DNA of 64,000 bases from Amyloporia xantha. Lineage: Eukaryota; Basidiomycota; Agaricomycetes; Polyporales; Adustoporiaceae. A model generated the notes under the pieces. The model made no database searches and had not been told where the DNA came from. It worked only from the letters and a program-made list of their open reading frames with translations. The stretch lies in assembly GCA_036971615.1 (NCBI GenBank), contig JAYKKR010000019.1, positions 620,001 through 684,000 of the forward strand, given 5' to 3'. Position numbers and translations under genes: made by a program. Below, one piece after another: positions 1-11,853 of the stretch (position 1 is its first letter; every line of letters begins with the position of its first letter).

Positions 1-1862
1 TGTCCTCTGCTAACTACATACAATAGCGTTTCTCTCGCTAAGTCGATTTTAGTTTTTGTCCTATCGCATATCATACCTGAATACTCTAGACCTATCGCAT
101 CCGTCTATCTCAGGGCTCAGCTGCCGAGCGCAAACTGGGCATAAGTGAAGAAAACCCAGGCTATTACTATTGTGTTGACAGGTTATTTCCAGGACGACAG
201 CCTAGCTATAGTGCTGCCGACAGGGGCGGGCTAAGTATTATTCAACTGCGAACCCGGACCAAAATCGACACAAACAGACTTCGGAGAAATCCCAGCGGTG
301 GCCGCAGTAGGACAATGGAACACGAAGTATTGACACCGCTTGACAGTTCAGACCGTACCTCGTGCTTCCTTGGACGTGGCTCTAAGCGCCGTCTGGTTCC
401 CTATAAATACCAGGAGGGTGTTCCACAGCCACTTTCCCCCTTTCCTCGTATTTCTGTGTTTCTGTGTGCGACGCTCTACATCCTCCGTTCAAAATCGCCC
501 ACCTGTTAATCACTTCTACCAAGTACCCCCTACCACGGTCGATTGTTTCTTCTGAACAGCCTTTTGCAAGCTCTATGTGGCGACGCTTCTCCCCGCCCCT
601 CTTGCTCGACCAGAACCTAATCGAAAACCGACATTTCTATGTCCTTGTGGCGCTGGTACCTCGCCACACTTTATATCTTCCTGTCTCTATGTTCGTCGAA
701 AGTCGTCGCCGTCTCTGATTCCTCTTGCCCAACTCAGCATGGCCTGACCATCTCACCAGAACTACCAGTGTGGTATTGCTGTCATAGGCTTTCCTATGTT
801 TGATGGCCTGTACCGGGACAGCTAATCATCCTCCTTTATGATTGAACATTTAGCGCTCATCTCCCTATCCCATGTCGCGCCCTAAAGAAATAATATGAAG
901 GGGTTGTTGTGACCTCGACATCGCCACAACCTCGCTGCCCCCTGTGTTCATAGCTTTCTTTCTAGTGTCTGAGCACTACGCCAGGTGTCATTCACGATCA
1001 AGCCGCCACAGATTAAGCTCTGTGCCTTCAGGAAACCAAGAACATGGGTAGTCTATTCTTGTTGACAACACTATATTCTGCAGGTACTATTCACGACCGC
1101 TCCTGGGTTTAGCGCGACATCATCCGTCTATTCTGTCGCAACACTGGTCCCATTATCTCAAACTGTCTCAAGACGCCTCTTGAGGCCATTCAAAATTGTG
1201 TGCTAATAACGATCGGACGTATGCTCCTCCTACTCATGAAATTGTCACCGTCACCATGCAGCTACACACATGCCCAGCTCTACCGCAATCCTTTTCATAT
1301 TTCCACGATGATGCACTCCTTCGTTGTGTTTTATCGTGGTAAGAGGTTGTAGGTAAATTATTGCCCCACAGTATCACAGTTCGATCTCTGGTCGCCCGGT
1401 TTTCGTCAGCCGCCAGGTTCAAGCCCGCACGCCACTCTCTGCTCGTCGGAGTTTCCTCCTTTGTGGGTCTTGACGCCCATTGGGTAGGCCACTTCAGGTG
1501 AGTGTAATCACCATGCCCAAAGCAGAACAACGTTTGCGGCCACGAACAAGGGTAATCTGTTCGATACCTTCATCGGATGGCGACCTTTGTTATCTGTTGC
1601 GCACACAGAGGATTGATTGCACCGCAAAAGGGATGAGCGGCGCGTGTTTGTAGCTGATTGATTGTGTGGGTCCGCATTTGCGAGTGCCCAAACAACTTCC
1701 TAACCAAGCAAGAATCAATCAAGCCTGCACATTTGCTTTTCTGGGGCGGGCAAACCAACTGCAGGCCACACTCACCCGTGCTACGGTATTTAAACAGCCC
1801 CTGTTCCGCCGCTATGTCTCATTATCACACAAATCCTCTCGCTCTCGACTTCGTATCCGCTC
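1..1862. other. Intergenic / left edge, no gene recognised
   Basis: Only short overlapping open frames on both strands, none with conserved-looking content or a coherent splice pattern. A TATA-like TATTTAAA lies near 1787, about 75 bases before the Clp1-like start, and fits that gene's promoter. An ATG at 1814 opens a frame that runs to 1984 and overlaps the main start out of frame, so it could act as an upstream ORF. Confidence 0.5.
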
Positions 1863-3096
1863 ATGGCTCCACGGGATCGCAAACTGCAGGCTTTTTCGGC
1901 CAGATCGCCTGCGAAGGCTCTTGTCATGTCTCGGCGGCTCGTCCAGTCTACAAAGCAACGTCTTCGAAAGCCATTTTATTCTGAATACTTCAAGAAGGGC
2001 CCTTCTAACGGTGAACCTGATGCTCAGAAACCCGCTGCATTCGTATACGACTATCCTCCGCCTCTGTCACCCGACCAACCGCCACAACTTCCGACCTCAT
2101 ACCCTCTGCAGTTACCGAAACCGCAGCCGAACCCAATTTCGCTAGACGCGATCGCCACCTGTGACCCTGAGATGAAGGATCTTCCTCTGGATTATCTGCG
2201 CAAGGCGTTGGTTCTGCTTAGCCCTAGGTATGTACCTCCAGCGTCGCATTCCACCTGCAATAGATCCTGACCAATAACTGCTTGATAGAATGTTAGGTGC
2301 TTTCAAGGAGTTCCGCGCAGAGCCACCAGAGGCCGCCATTCCCCCAGAGATGAACGTTCTCGTCACCGACTATGGGCTCTCGTGTATGCCGACGCACGTT
2401 CTGGCCGTGTACAGCCCCCCGGACTCTGCGCCGCCTTCCCCGTCTCGTGTAAGACCCGAACACACAACACAGGCGGTGTATGATGGTCGAAAGGTGACAC
2501 TGTATCCGGTCCATGGGATCGTCTTGCTTGCGCACTGTTCCACGCTTCCTCGCTTCCCGCCCAGCAGGCCTCGCGCGGGGCTGGTCCGAGAGGGAACCCC
2601 TACCACTCCGGCCGCCACAGCGTATAAACTACCTGTCGTTCCGTTACGTGTCCCGAAAGACTATGTTTTCCTTCCTCTGCTGCACTATCTGTACAGCTTG
2701 AACCAGGAGAATCTGCTCGCCTCCCTCATTCCCATTGGACAGCCCCCAGCTCAGTTCACTTTCAAGGAAAACACCGTGTATGCAGATGTCCATCCTCCGG
2801 AACCGAAGGTTCCCCGGGAGAAGCGCATCACCGATATGGCCGTACGCATAATACGCTACTACGAGGGAGACATGAGGTCCATCCTCAGATGTGCGCAGCG
2901 TGTCGAAAGTGTCTGGCGGAACGGTGTGGCTTTGGGCGTGACAGATGATGGGTTTTGGGACACGATCAATCTGGCTTGGGCATCGTGCGTTGGTGCGCTG
3001 AAGATACACCACAAGTCAAGCCACGAATTCCACCACCTTCAAGTCGCGCGACTTCGGCGAGGACCACAGACTGGGACTCCCACTGTACATGCATGA
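1863..3096 (+). CDS. Clp1-like (clampless1) protein
   Basis: Two exons, 1863-2227 and 2289-3096, join across a 61-nt intron (GTATGT...GATAG, phase 2) to give about 390 residues. The N-terminal third is Pro/Lys-rich and low in complexity. The rest has the layout I associate with basidiomycete Clp1 proteins: a VYPVHG-like core (here LYPVHGIVLLAHC), a LPVVPLRVP segment followed by a LHYLY helix, and a C-terminal ARxxxVWRN..ALGV..DGFWDTI helix. In Coprinopsis, Clp1 acts downstream of the A mating-type homeodomain proteins to start clamp-cell formation; its biochemistry is unknown. The family call rests on remembered motifs. The last about 25 residues look unlike the rest, so a 3' intron may be missed. 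An out-of-frame upstream ATG at 1814 could limit translation. Confidence 0.6.
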
Positions 3097-3457
3097 TACC
3101 ACAACGGTAAGTGTCTTGTCTTATTATGCCTGAAGATCGCACAGTATGTAGCCTCTAGTATGCACTAGGATATCTCACTATGCACTGCTCTCGTTGTAAT
3201 ATCGTGTAGTTCAAATTAACGTCTTTCTTCCCTTCTGTTGGGTTTGAGGCGTGGGAGTCACGGAAGAAAATGTGTTTTACAGAGATCATAATAATACGTC
3301 ACATAATTGCAGTGGATACTCACAAGAAAAAGGAGCATGCAAGATCGAAAGCTTCGAGCAGCAGTAGGGTTCGAGGAGTGCGGTATCGAATCAGGAATAA
3401 AAAGGAGCCATGGATGAATTGAGAAATTATGCTCAACGACGAGCAGAGGTATCATCA
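3097..3457. other. Convergent intergenic region
   Basis: AT-rich spacer between the 3' end of the Clp1-like gene and the 3' end of the minus-strand coiled-coil gene. No coding signal or repeat is apparent; it presumably holds both 3' UTRs. Confidence 0.5.
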
Positions 3458-5879
3458 TCAAACCTTCTCCTGATCAAAGAAGGCAACCAGCTCTCCAACA
3501 GGAACTTTCGGCTTCCCTGGCATCACTTTCGGAGGATTGGGTACTGTGTTGGCCAGGGCCTCCTTGGTCTGTCTACGGACCACGAGCGGATCCACGAATT
3601 TTCCAGACGTAGGCGTGATGGGGGCGCCACTCACGTCGGAAATGCCCAGACCGAATCGGTCGGTGGACTGCGAGCGAAGCCGGACGTTGAGAGGCGTGAC
3701 AGGGGAAGGAGCGGCGATGTTCGAGAATTGCGAGCCATACATGGTCTGCGGACGCGGTCGCCGCCTCTGGGGGAGATTCTCGGATGGCGAGGGCGATGGT
3801 GAAGGCGCGGCGTGATCTACTGACGCTTCTGAAAGGGCCGCGAAACCGGCTTGGCGCGCTGCTGCCTTGCCTATCGTCTCCTCGTTCGCACCGGACGCGT
3901 CGTCGTCGGAATCGTCAGTGGTGTCTTCCTGGTCAGCCGTTGTCGACATCGGAGAGGTGGAGAAGAAAGCTGTACTGAGTTCCCGAGACTGCGCCCGAGC
4001 GTGAGGGGTCGAGGGCCGTTCGCGCTCGATACGCTCAGCACGCTCAGCAGACATGATGGGGCCACCGAGGGCAACCGTATATCGTTTCCTTGGTGTTGGA
4101 CTTATGCTTGTCTGACGCGTAGCGGGCAAAGCTGGAGGCGGAAGAGTACTGGGACTTGCGGTTGTTCCTGGGGAAGCTGTGTTGGGGAGGCCCGTGGGCG
4201 AGAAACTGTTGGCAGATAGCCCCTGGCTGGGAAGACCAGAAATAGACAAATGGCGAGTCTTGGTCGCAGATGTAATGGACGAAGGTGGCGAGCTGGTCGG
4301 TGAGAATGCACCTTGGCTAAGCAGACTCGAATCTGGAGGAGTGGCATAGTCACCCGTTGGATATGGTAAGCGCGTACGCGACATACGCGAGGGGACCCCC
4401 GGGGTGCTGACCGGAGGCGGACTGGTGGACCCTACGAGCTTGGGCGGAGTAGACGTAGGGCTGATCGTGATATTTTGCGAAATCGAACGCACAGCCACAG
4501 AAGAGTTCGTGGACGGAGCCCTCCCTATGGATGCCGCGTTCCGCGACGGACCCGAAGACAGATTCCCGGGCGCAGTGAGCAGCTTCGCCATCTCCCGACC
4601 CAGCTCCCCGACGCGTCCCTGAAGCTCTGCGAGCTCTTCTCGTACCTCGTTTATCACCCCATCGTCTGCACCCCTACCAGATCCCTCCTCCCTTTCTTTC
4701 TCCTTCTCCTTCTCAACTAGCCACCGCTCCACGTCGTCCATCCGTTCCTCTAGAGCACGGACGTGGCCTACCGTCCACTTCTCGAGCTTCTCGAACCGCT
4801 TCACAATCGTTAGCAGCGTACCTGGCACGTCGAGCGTGCCCTGTGAGTTGAATTGCGCATATACTGGCGGAGCCGCTCGCGAAGGCGAACTCGAGCCCTG
4901 GTCGAGTGAACGCATGGGTGACGCCGCGAGACTCGGAGGTGTACCGGGGATTCCACGGTGCTGAGGAGTCGGAGAAGATGGAGCTGCAGAAACAGGCCGC
5001 GGAGGGGTCGACGACGCCGCCATGCCTAGTTTAATGAACGAGGGATCCTCGAACTTGGTATCGGGCACCGACGGCCATTCCTTACTCTTCTCCCTCGTCT
5101 TGCTGCCTCTCTTCTTCTCTTTCTCCTGCTCCTTCTCGCGCGCCTTGGTCTCCTGTATGACCTGTTGTGCAGGCGTCAGAGGCTCTTTCGTCGGTGTCAG
5201 CTTACTTTTCGCCACGGTCCACCAGCTGGCGTCCTTCTGTGACGACTGCGGAGAGGGTGGTGTTGCCGGCATCGTCTGCGAGCGCGACGGAGGAGGAGGG
5301 AGCGTCCTGGGTGACCCACCGCTGCCCTGCAGCATCGCCATAACGCGCTCCTCAACCGTTCGCCTGTCCTCGGCCTCCTGCATGATGATGCGTTCAGCCT
5401 CTCTCCTGCTCCTCTCTCTCTCCTTCTCTGCCTCTGCCTCGAGCTCGTCGTCGGTTGGAAGGCCATTGGAGCGCGCACACCTGGACTTAACGAGCCGCTC
5501 ACGAGAGACCCCACCCGCTGGGCTATATTGGCAGCAAATTTGGCGACCGAAGGCGACGGGGAGTGCGAACGCTGGCCCCACTGTCTGCCTTCGCGCGACT
5601 CGGCTTGCGACTCGGTGTCGTCGCTCACTTCGCCTGTCTCCGGATCGATGGTTGAGCCGTTTCTGAGCGGAGAAGGAGGACGCCGATGTCCGTACACAGG
5701 CTCTGGCTGTTTGCATACTTAACATGTGAATTGCCCGCGACTGCGAGATCACTAACCAAGTTGAGAGGCGACGGTGGCGGGAGCGACGGAGAGGTCATTC
5801 GTCGCTGCCTGACATCTGGCAGAGTGAGATTTGAGGTCGATACCGATGCCGAGTTTCTGTGAGAAGGAGAATATGCCAT
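3458..5879 (-). CDS. Ser/Pro-rich coiled-coil protein, uncharacterised
   Basis: Three exons (5757-5879, 5481-5706, 3458-5433) with 50- and 47-nt introns give 774 residues in one consistent frame. The sequence is mostly disordered: Ser/Pro/Thr-rich blocks with many SP and TP sites. A charged helix rich in Glu/Lys/Arg lies near residues 118-140, and a central coiled coil around residues 310-385 (KRFEKLEKW..VRALEERMDDVERWLVEKEKEK, then a REELAELQGRVGEL heptad run). A compact C-terminal tail ends near VGELVAFFDQEKV and looks like a conserved short motif. This architecture suggests a cytoskeletal or cell-polarity scaffold that is a phosphorylation target, but that is inference; I do not recognise the family. 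It is divergent from the SDR gene, with about 250 bases of shared promoter. Confidence 0.75.
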
Positions 5880-6131
5880 CGCTGCCGTTGACGAGCGCGA
5901 GGCTCAGGCTCGTCGGAGACGACGATGAGCACGACGTTCAATACGGCGAGCAACGGGCGCTAATATTTAAGCTATTCTAGCTTGCAATCGAACCGAACCG
6001 AACCGATGTGAGCCAAGGTACCCATCTCAGTATACCAACAACTTACTACCGTTACGATCATTAGTGTCTCTCAGGTCGACATTATATACTGTACCCTGTA
6101 GCTCCGAAATTCATTGTCACGCGTATAGGAA

Positions 6132-7631
6132 ATGTCTGAAGGTCAGTAAGTGTGCAGTCGCTCGCGATGCACCCCCAATTAGACAATACTCATATACTCA
6201 TTTAGATTTGAGCATATCGTCATTGTATGACGTGAAAGGCAAAGTCGGTGAGTCTCAAGTGTCACATAGTGCGAGGGCTCCTAGATTTGCCTTATTCATC
6301 TTCATCTCTCAGCCGTTGTAACCGGAGGAGGATCCGGTATTGGGAAGATGATAGCTTCGGCTTATGTGCAGAACGGAGCCAAAGTGTATATCGCGGCACG
6401 CAAAGAACATCAGCTGAAAGAGGTGCGTACATACGCGCACTTCTGGGCGCCGCACGTTTAGGAAAGTTTAGGTGTGTGACGAGCTCAATAAACTAGGTCC
6501 AGGAAGCTGTCACTACGTCGTGGCCGATTTGTCTGTAAGTATCCATGAAACTCACATTTGTTGGGATCCCAGTCAATTTTGCAGTCCAAAGCAGGCTGCG
6601 ACAGTTTGGCCAATGCTGTCAAGCAGAACGAGGCCAAGGTCCACATCCTTGTCAATAATTCAGGGACCACGTGGGGTGCGCCATATGACAAGTGAGTGAA
6701 CCGTTTTCGGAGAGCTTGTAGCACAAACCAAACGGTAGCACAGGGTCCCTGAGAAGGAAGGGTGGGACCGCATCCTGGCGCTGAACGTTAAGAGTATATT
6801 CTATTGTAGGTGACCTCATGGTACTTCTATATTTGACTTACACCATTCTGATGCTGGATTCATTTAATCCCGCAGTGACAGTAGCGTGAGGCAACCTTAT
6901 TGCAACAAGTCTATGATCTTTTTGACGATGAGATATGTTTAGGCTGACTGATGTCCTGGCGAAAGACGCCACGAACGTTGATCCTGCGCGTGTGATCAAC
7001 ATTTCGTCCATTGCCGGGTTGACTCCCCTTGCTTACGACCACCGTGTTTCGACAAACACTGCTGGGCTATGGAGTTGTTGGTGTTGTCGCCTATACTATT
7101 GGTACAATGCTCATGAACGCATGTGTTATCCAACAGACAATACCAGCAAGGCTGCCGTGAACCATCTCACGACACAGCTGGCATCTACTCTTGCCCCTCG
7201 GTTCATCACGTATGTCTACCCTTCTGCACTCCAACTAGGTCTTCAGTGAATCTAAGTCGATTCTGATCCCACAGCGTCAACGCTATCCTTCCGGGGTGAG
7301 CTGACAATTCGCGTTTTGCCCTCTGGTACTAACTACTTGTCCAGTATCTTCCCTTCGAAGATGACTGCATTTGGATTCAAGAACAAAGGTGCGGACGGTA
7401 TTGCCTCTGACCACCCGATGGGCCGAGTTGGAAATTCCAGAGACATGGCAGGTGTCGGTGAGTCTTCCCCCCTAATCACCATTTACCCACCAAGAATGTC
7501 CACAATTGCAATACTAATTGGTCCCTCTAGCACTTTTCTTGGCTAGTCCCGCTTCGGCATATGTCACAGGCGCACACATCGTTATTGATGGTGGTGACGT
7601 CATCTCAACGAATGCGAAGGCCAAACTCTGA
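6132..7631 (+). CDS. Short-chain dehydrogenase/reductase with PTS1
   Basis: Eleven small exons join in frame: 6132-6141, 6206-6247, 6313-6422, 6472-6534, 6585-6691, 6744-6809, 6943-7073, 7137-7209, 7275-7295, 7345-7457, 7531-7631. The product is a classical SDR of about 278 residues. Visible signatures are the cofactor motif TGGGSGIG after a VAVVT strand, the NNSG strand end (NNAG equivalent), INISSIAG with the catalytic Ser, and a C-terminal GAHIVIDGG. The catalytic Tyr of YxxxK is not clear: the predicted junction at 7073/7137 reads NTSKAA where YxxSK is expected. That site may be mis-spliced in my model, or the enzyme may be altered. The protein ends in AKL, a canonical type-1 peroxisomal signal, so a fatty-acid or ketoacyl reductase role in peroxisomes is plausible. 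The substrate is unknown. The 133-nt intron 6810-6942 is the longest in the gene. Confidence 0.85.
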
Positions 7632-7918
7632 GTGTTCTTATGTTATTGTTCTTGTATTACTAACCAGTCTCTATGGGATGGATGGACTGTCGGATTTCTG
7701 TACATCGCTATTTGAATATAGTCCTGTTTTCCCCCAAAAGCACCGGGTGGTTCTGAATGTGTTGCAGACGGAGTGTGTGGTAATTAATGTTACTATCCAA
7801 GCTCAGGGTGGATGGTAAGGAAAATGTTTGCTACAATCTATACACGACTAGGTAGTACACGACGAATTATACGCAAATTATATTATGAGTATTGCAAAAC
7901 GTGTGATTCAAATGATTC

Positions 7919-9347
7919 CTACGATGCACTTTTGCTGCCACCAACATCGACACCAAACTTCTTCAACTTTTCGAAATATTTCTGCACTCGACTGGCAACC
8001 TGCCTTGCAGTACGTCGCCCATTCATGGCTTTTGATATCTTCGCCCATCTGTATTTAGGATTCGTGAGACATGACTACATGAGCAAAGTGAAGTTCGAGG
8101 GAAGATGACGACGTACCGGTTCTTTTCCCCCTCCGGTATCTCCTCGAGCAATCGCTCCAGAAGATGTTGCTCAGACACTGACCAGGCTTGCTTGTATGTT
8201 TCGGATTTCGGCTTGCCTTTCTGCTTCGACTTTTGGGCCTGCTGGGAAGCCTCTTCTGCATGTTCCGAAGCCATCGGACTATCCTGCTCCTCGAGTTTGG
8301 CTTCCGCCTGTCCAAGAGAACTTTTACCCTTCTGAACTCTTCGCCCAGAAGTTGTTATTAGAGAAGCGTCCTCGATTCTGGACTGCAACTTCCTCAGAGG
8401 ACGACGCTCTCGAACGGGTTTCTCAATCAAAGACGTATATGTCGCTGGAAGCACATGGGTAGCAGATGCAGGAGATGCCACGGATGTCGGGGGAGTGTCT
8501 AAGTCCATCGGCACAACCTCCGACTCTGATTTAAGAGTAGACCGCGCATCCTCGCCCTCGCCGTGCAAAGAAATATCCACTTCCGCGCTTTCGTCCTCCT
8601 GATCGCGTCGGATGAAGACACCATTTGTCATTGGTCTACGTAGGCCAGCAAATACTGGGACCATCGCTTCGCTATTGAACCTGCGGTTCTTCAGCTCGCG
8701 GATCTTTTCACGTTCACGAGCACGGCGTATCTCCTCGGGGTCTGGTGGCTCCTCTTCTGTGTCGGACATCGGTTCGTTCAAAAAGCTATAGGAAGCCAGC
8801 ACTGGGTCGATCAATTTGGCGCGGGTATCCTTGACGAACTTTTGTAATTCAGAGAGTTCAGAAGTTTGACTTGTTGAGGGTCGTGCACGGTCTGCTTGCT
8901 TGCCTCGCAATGAAGAAGCGAATTCTTTGAGGGATGTTGGATCTAATAATTGTCAACAACCGAGCTGCCTGAGGTTGAACGGGAATGGTACCAGAAGACT
9001 TGAAGATGGACCAGTCTATGTCCCGTGCTATTGTATGAGTGATACCAGGCTGTTCATTCAAGCCAGAGCAGCTCCTGGTAACCTTTTGCACGCGTAGTTA
9101 GTTGAGAATTCGAGATGCGACACGGTAGACTTACTTGTTCGATAACTTCTTCTGGGGATTTTTCTGGACTGGAGACAAGTTCATGTTTGAGCTGGCGAAG
9201 CCGTTCGAGATCACTCTGCGTCTGGTTCAACAAGGTCTTTTGCGACTGTATAAACGTCGAGAGCGCCTCCAAGCTGGGCAAAAGATGAGATATAGCAGTG
9301 CTTAGCAAAGAAAGCCATTCATACGTTTTGGCGCGTTTCTCCTCCAT
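7919..9347 (-). CDS. SANT/Myb-domain protein, ZZZ3-like
   Basis: Four exons (9135-9347, 8992-9082, 8117-8942, 7919-8048) give 419 residues. The N-terminus is a helical segment of about 70 residues with heptad character. The middle is acidic and Ser-rich. The C-terminal 60 residues form a SANT/Myb-like domain: WSVSEQHLLERLLEE, then RWAKISKAM, then RTARQVASRVQKYFEKL. That last stretch closely matches the Myb domain of metazoan ZZZ3, where the same RTAxQVASRVQKYF phrase occurs. ZZZ3 is a subunit of the ATAC histone acetyltransferase complex. A ZZ zinc finger is not visible here, so this is a ZZZ3-like Myb protein rather than a full homologue. The domain is split by a 68-nt intron just before the RW pair. 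It is divergent from LCB1. Confidence 0.82.
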
Positions 9348-9590
9348 AGAATGGGTGACATGGACAAAAGGACTAGTAGGAATAATGACAGCGTCGAAAT
9401 ACTGTCGAGGTCGAAATTGAAAAGGGAATGAAATGGCTGAAACATATAAATGGTCTCCCGAAATCGACTCCCAAATTGGATAGTCTCCGCGAGACCCGTT
9501 TCCAGCTGGCTGCGCGCGCTTCGGTTCCGTTGCTCTTCACAGCCTACTAGTAGTACTACCGACGTCCACTACAACCTCCAGCGCAGCGAA
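9348..9590. promoter_or_regulatory. Bidirectional promoter, ZZZ3-like / LCB1
   Basis: Only 243 bases separate the two divergent start codons, so the upstream signals of both genes must lie here or overlap the 5' UTRs. A short AT-rich patch (ACATATAAATGG) around 9440-9452 could serve LCB1. No other element is evident. Confidence 0.45.
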
Positions 9591-11450
9591 ATGAGCGCGT
9601 CGACGTCGAGCCTCGAGCCACTCTTCACGTTTGTCTCCAGTTCAATTCAGACTCTTGAGACCGGTTTCTACAAAATCCCTGGTTCCGCCGTGATCGCGCG
9701 TTATGTCAGGTCTTCGCATCGAGATGACCCCGGTCGGACCCTCCTCGAGGTCATCCTCATAATTTTTGCCATCAGGACACTGTTGCAGTCGCGGACGAAG
9801 GCTGAGACATCGGGCAAACACTTTATTGAGTTCAGCGACCAGGTCCGTCTTCAGTTCTCCAGCATCATGTTGTTTCCATCTCACCGAACGTGACCTGGCA
9901 GGAAATTAAAGAGCTGGTGGACGAATGGACCCCAGAGCCACTCGCACAGCCGCTCGATGCTACGGAACAGGCGGACTTGGCTGCCGTCCCTGTTATTGTT
10001 GGACCAACTGGCCCCAAGCCCAAGCTGAGCAATGGCAAAACTGTAATCAACTTAGCAAGCTACAACTTCACGGGACTCTCTGGAAACGCAGAGATCAAGG
10101 AGCGCTGCATAGATATTCTGCGGAAGTATGGTTTGGGCAGTTGCGGCCCTCCAGGCTTCTACGGGACACAGGGTACGTGACAACGGTCATATGAAAACTG
10201 CCCTGGACCTAACGCTTTTCAGACGTCCATCTCCAGCTGGAGCGGGACATCGCAGACTTCCTTGGCACGGAAGCGTCTATTCTGTACTCGCAAGCCTTCT
10301 CTACGATCAGTTCGGTCATTCCCGCCTTCTGTAAGCGTGGAGACGTGATCGTCGCAGACCGCGGTGTGAACTTCGCGATCCAAAAGGGCCTGCAAATCTC
10401 TCGGTGCACGATTCGTTGGTATGACCACAACAGTATGGAAAGCTTGGAGAAGGTGCTCGAGAGCGTCGAAAGGGAGCGCCGAAAGAAGAATGGGCCCTTG
10501 ACTAGACGGTTCATCGTTACTGAGGGTATCTTCGACCACGACGGAGCGATGTCGGACTTGCCGAAGCTGGTTGAGCTGAAGCTGAAATACAAGTACCGAC
10601 TCATCCTGGACGAGAGCGTGTCATTTGGCAGTGTCGGTCGCACCGGTCGTGGTTTAACAGAGCTCTACAACGTTCCGGTATGTAGACACGCTTCTCATGC
10701 ACCGCTCTGCTGTTTATCGTACCCCTAGGCGTCTCAAGTGGATATGCTCGTGGGTTCGATAGCAAATGGCTTGAGTTCGAGCGGTGGTTTCTGCGCCGGT
10801 TCTGAAATCGTCGTGAAGCACCAGGTATGTCTACACTTCCATTGAACTGATACGGCTGGACTCATTACATCACCCATCAGCGCATCAACGGCACTTCATT
10901 CGTGTTCTCGGCAGCAGGCCCAGCGTTGCTCGCTGCAGCTGCATCAGAAGGGATCAACATTCTGCGCAACACACCGTCTATTCTCAGCACGCTGCAGGAA
11001 AATGTCCGTGCCGTGCGCGCAATCCTCGACAAGGTTGACTGCATCACAATCCCATCGCACCCCGCGAGCGCCGTCATTCATATCAACATCCGCTCGTCGC
11101 CTGCGGCTGCCATGCCCATGTCGCCCATGTCTCCTATGTCCCCGATGTCGCCCACTTCACCTTTGTCACCCACGTCTGCGAAGTTGTCGAACCCAGCATC
11201 CGTATACACCCGAGGGGCGCCACAGTTTGACATTGAACTGGAGGAGCGGCTGCTGCAGGAGGTTGTCGAGGATGCGCTCGCGCAGGGTGTGATGGTGACG
11301 CGTGCGAAGCGGCTGCGTGGGCAGGAGCTCATTGAGGCGCGGCCGAGCATCCGGCTCGCGCTCAGCGCGGCGCTGTCGCGGAAGGACTGTGAGAAGGCGG
11401 CGAACGTGGTGAAAGCGTCGTGCATCAAGGTACTAGGCAAACGTCGATGA
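9591..11450 (+). CDS. LCB1: Serine palmitoyltransferase subunit 1 (LCB1/SPTLC1)
   Basis: Five exons (9591-9842, 9902-10172, 10223-10677, 10729-10824, 10881-11450) give 547 residues. LCB1 pairs with LCB2 in the ER membrane to condense serine with palmitoyl-CoA, the first step of sphingolipid synthesis. Seen here: an N-terminal membrane segment ([15 protein letters not shown]), the alpha-oxoamine synthase core ([34 protein letters not shown]), [10 protein letters not shown], and [18 protein letters not shown]. The PLP-binding Lys is absent, as in all LCB1 subunits; the equivalent region reads [16 protein letters not shown]. Odd: around residues 430-455 there is a Met-Ser-Pro/Thr-Ser-Pro repeat tract between two conserved blocks of the C-terminal domain, looking like a lineage-specific insertion. 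Confidence 0.95.
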
Positions 11451-11853
11451 TCTCAGCCGGTCTTTGGATTCGCCTGCAGTACTCGTGTCGACGTCGTTGT
11501 GGGTATTAATTGCTGTTAGTTATATTCGTGTAATACTTGGCCTAGGTACCTGGGTATAGACTGGTGGTCTTTTCGGTTACATTTTGAAATGGAGTTTCGT
11601 AAGAATGAGTGGCCATGGGCATGTCTCGACCATTGAACGTTGAACGTTGAAGATTCGCTGGCCTGAGTAGCAGTCTACTATGATCACCGCGAGGACTCTG
11701 CGCGCCGGGTCGATCGAGCCATCTGAGTTGAAACATAAATAGTTATAACAAGTCCGCTCCTTCCCATCAGGTTCCTCCTCGCTCCTTTAGCTCACAGGCC
11801 TTGCCTCCCTTCTCCTAATACCCACCTCTGTTCGTACGCTTGACCAGGGCAAA
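11451..11853. other. Intergenic region LCB1 / PBDC1
   Basis: No coding signal. It should contain the LCB1 3' UTR and the PBDC1 promoter. A tandem 8-mer (TTGAACGT twice) occurs near 11634-11649. Confidence 0.45.

Noticed and set aside
5022..5666. 214-codon plus-strand frame opposite the coiled-coil gene
   Set aside because: Antisense of Glu/Arg/Lys-rich heptads, giving artificial Leu/Ser/Phe runs.
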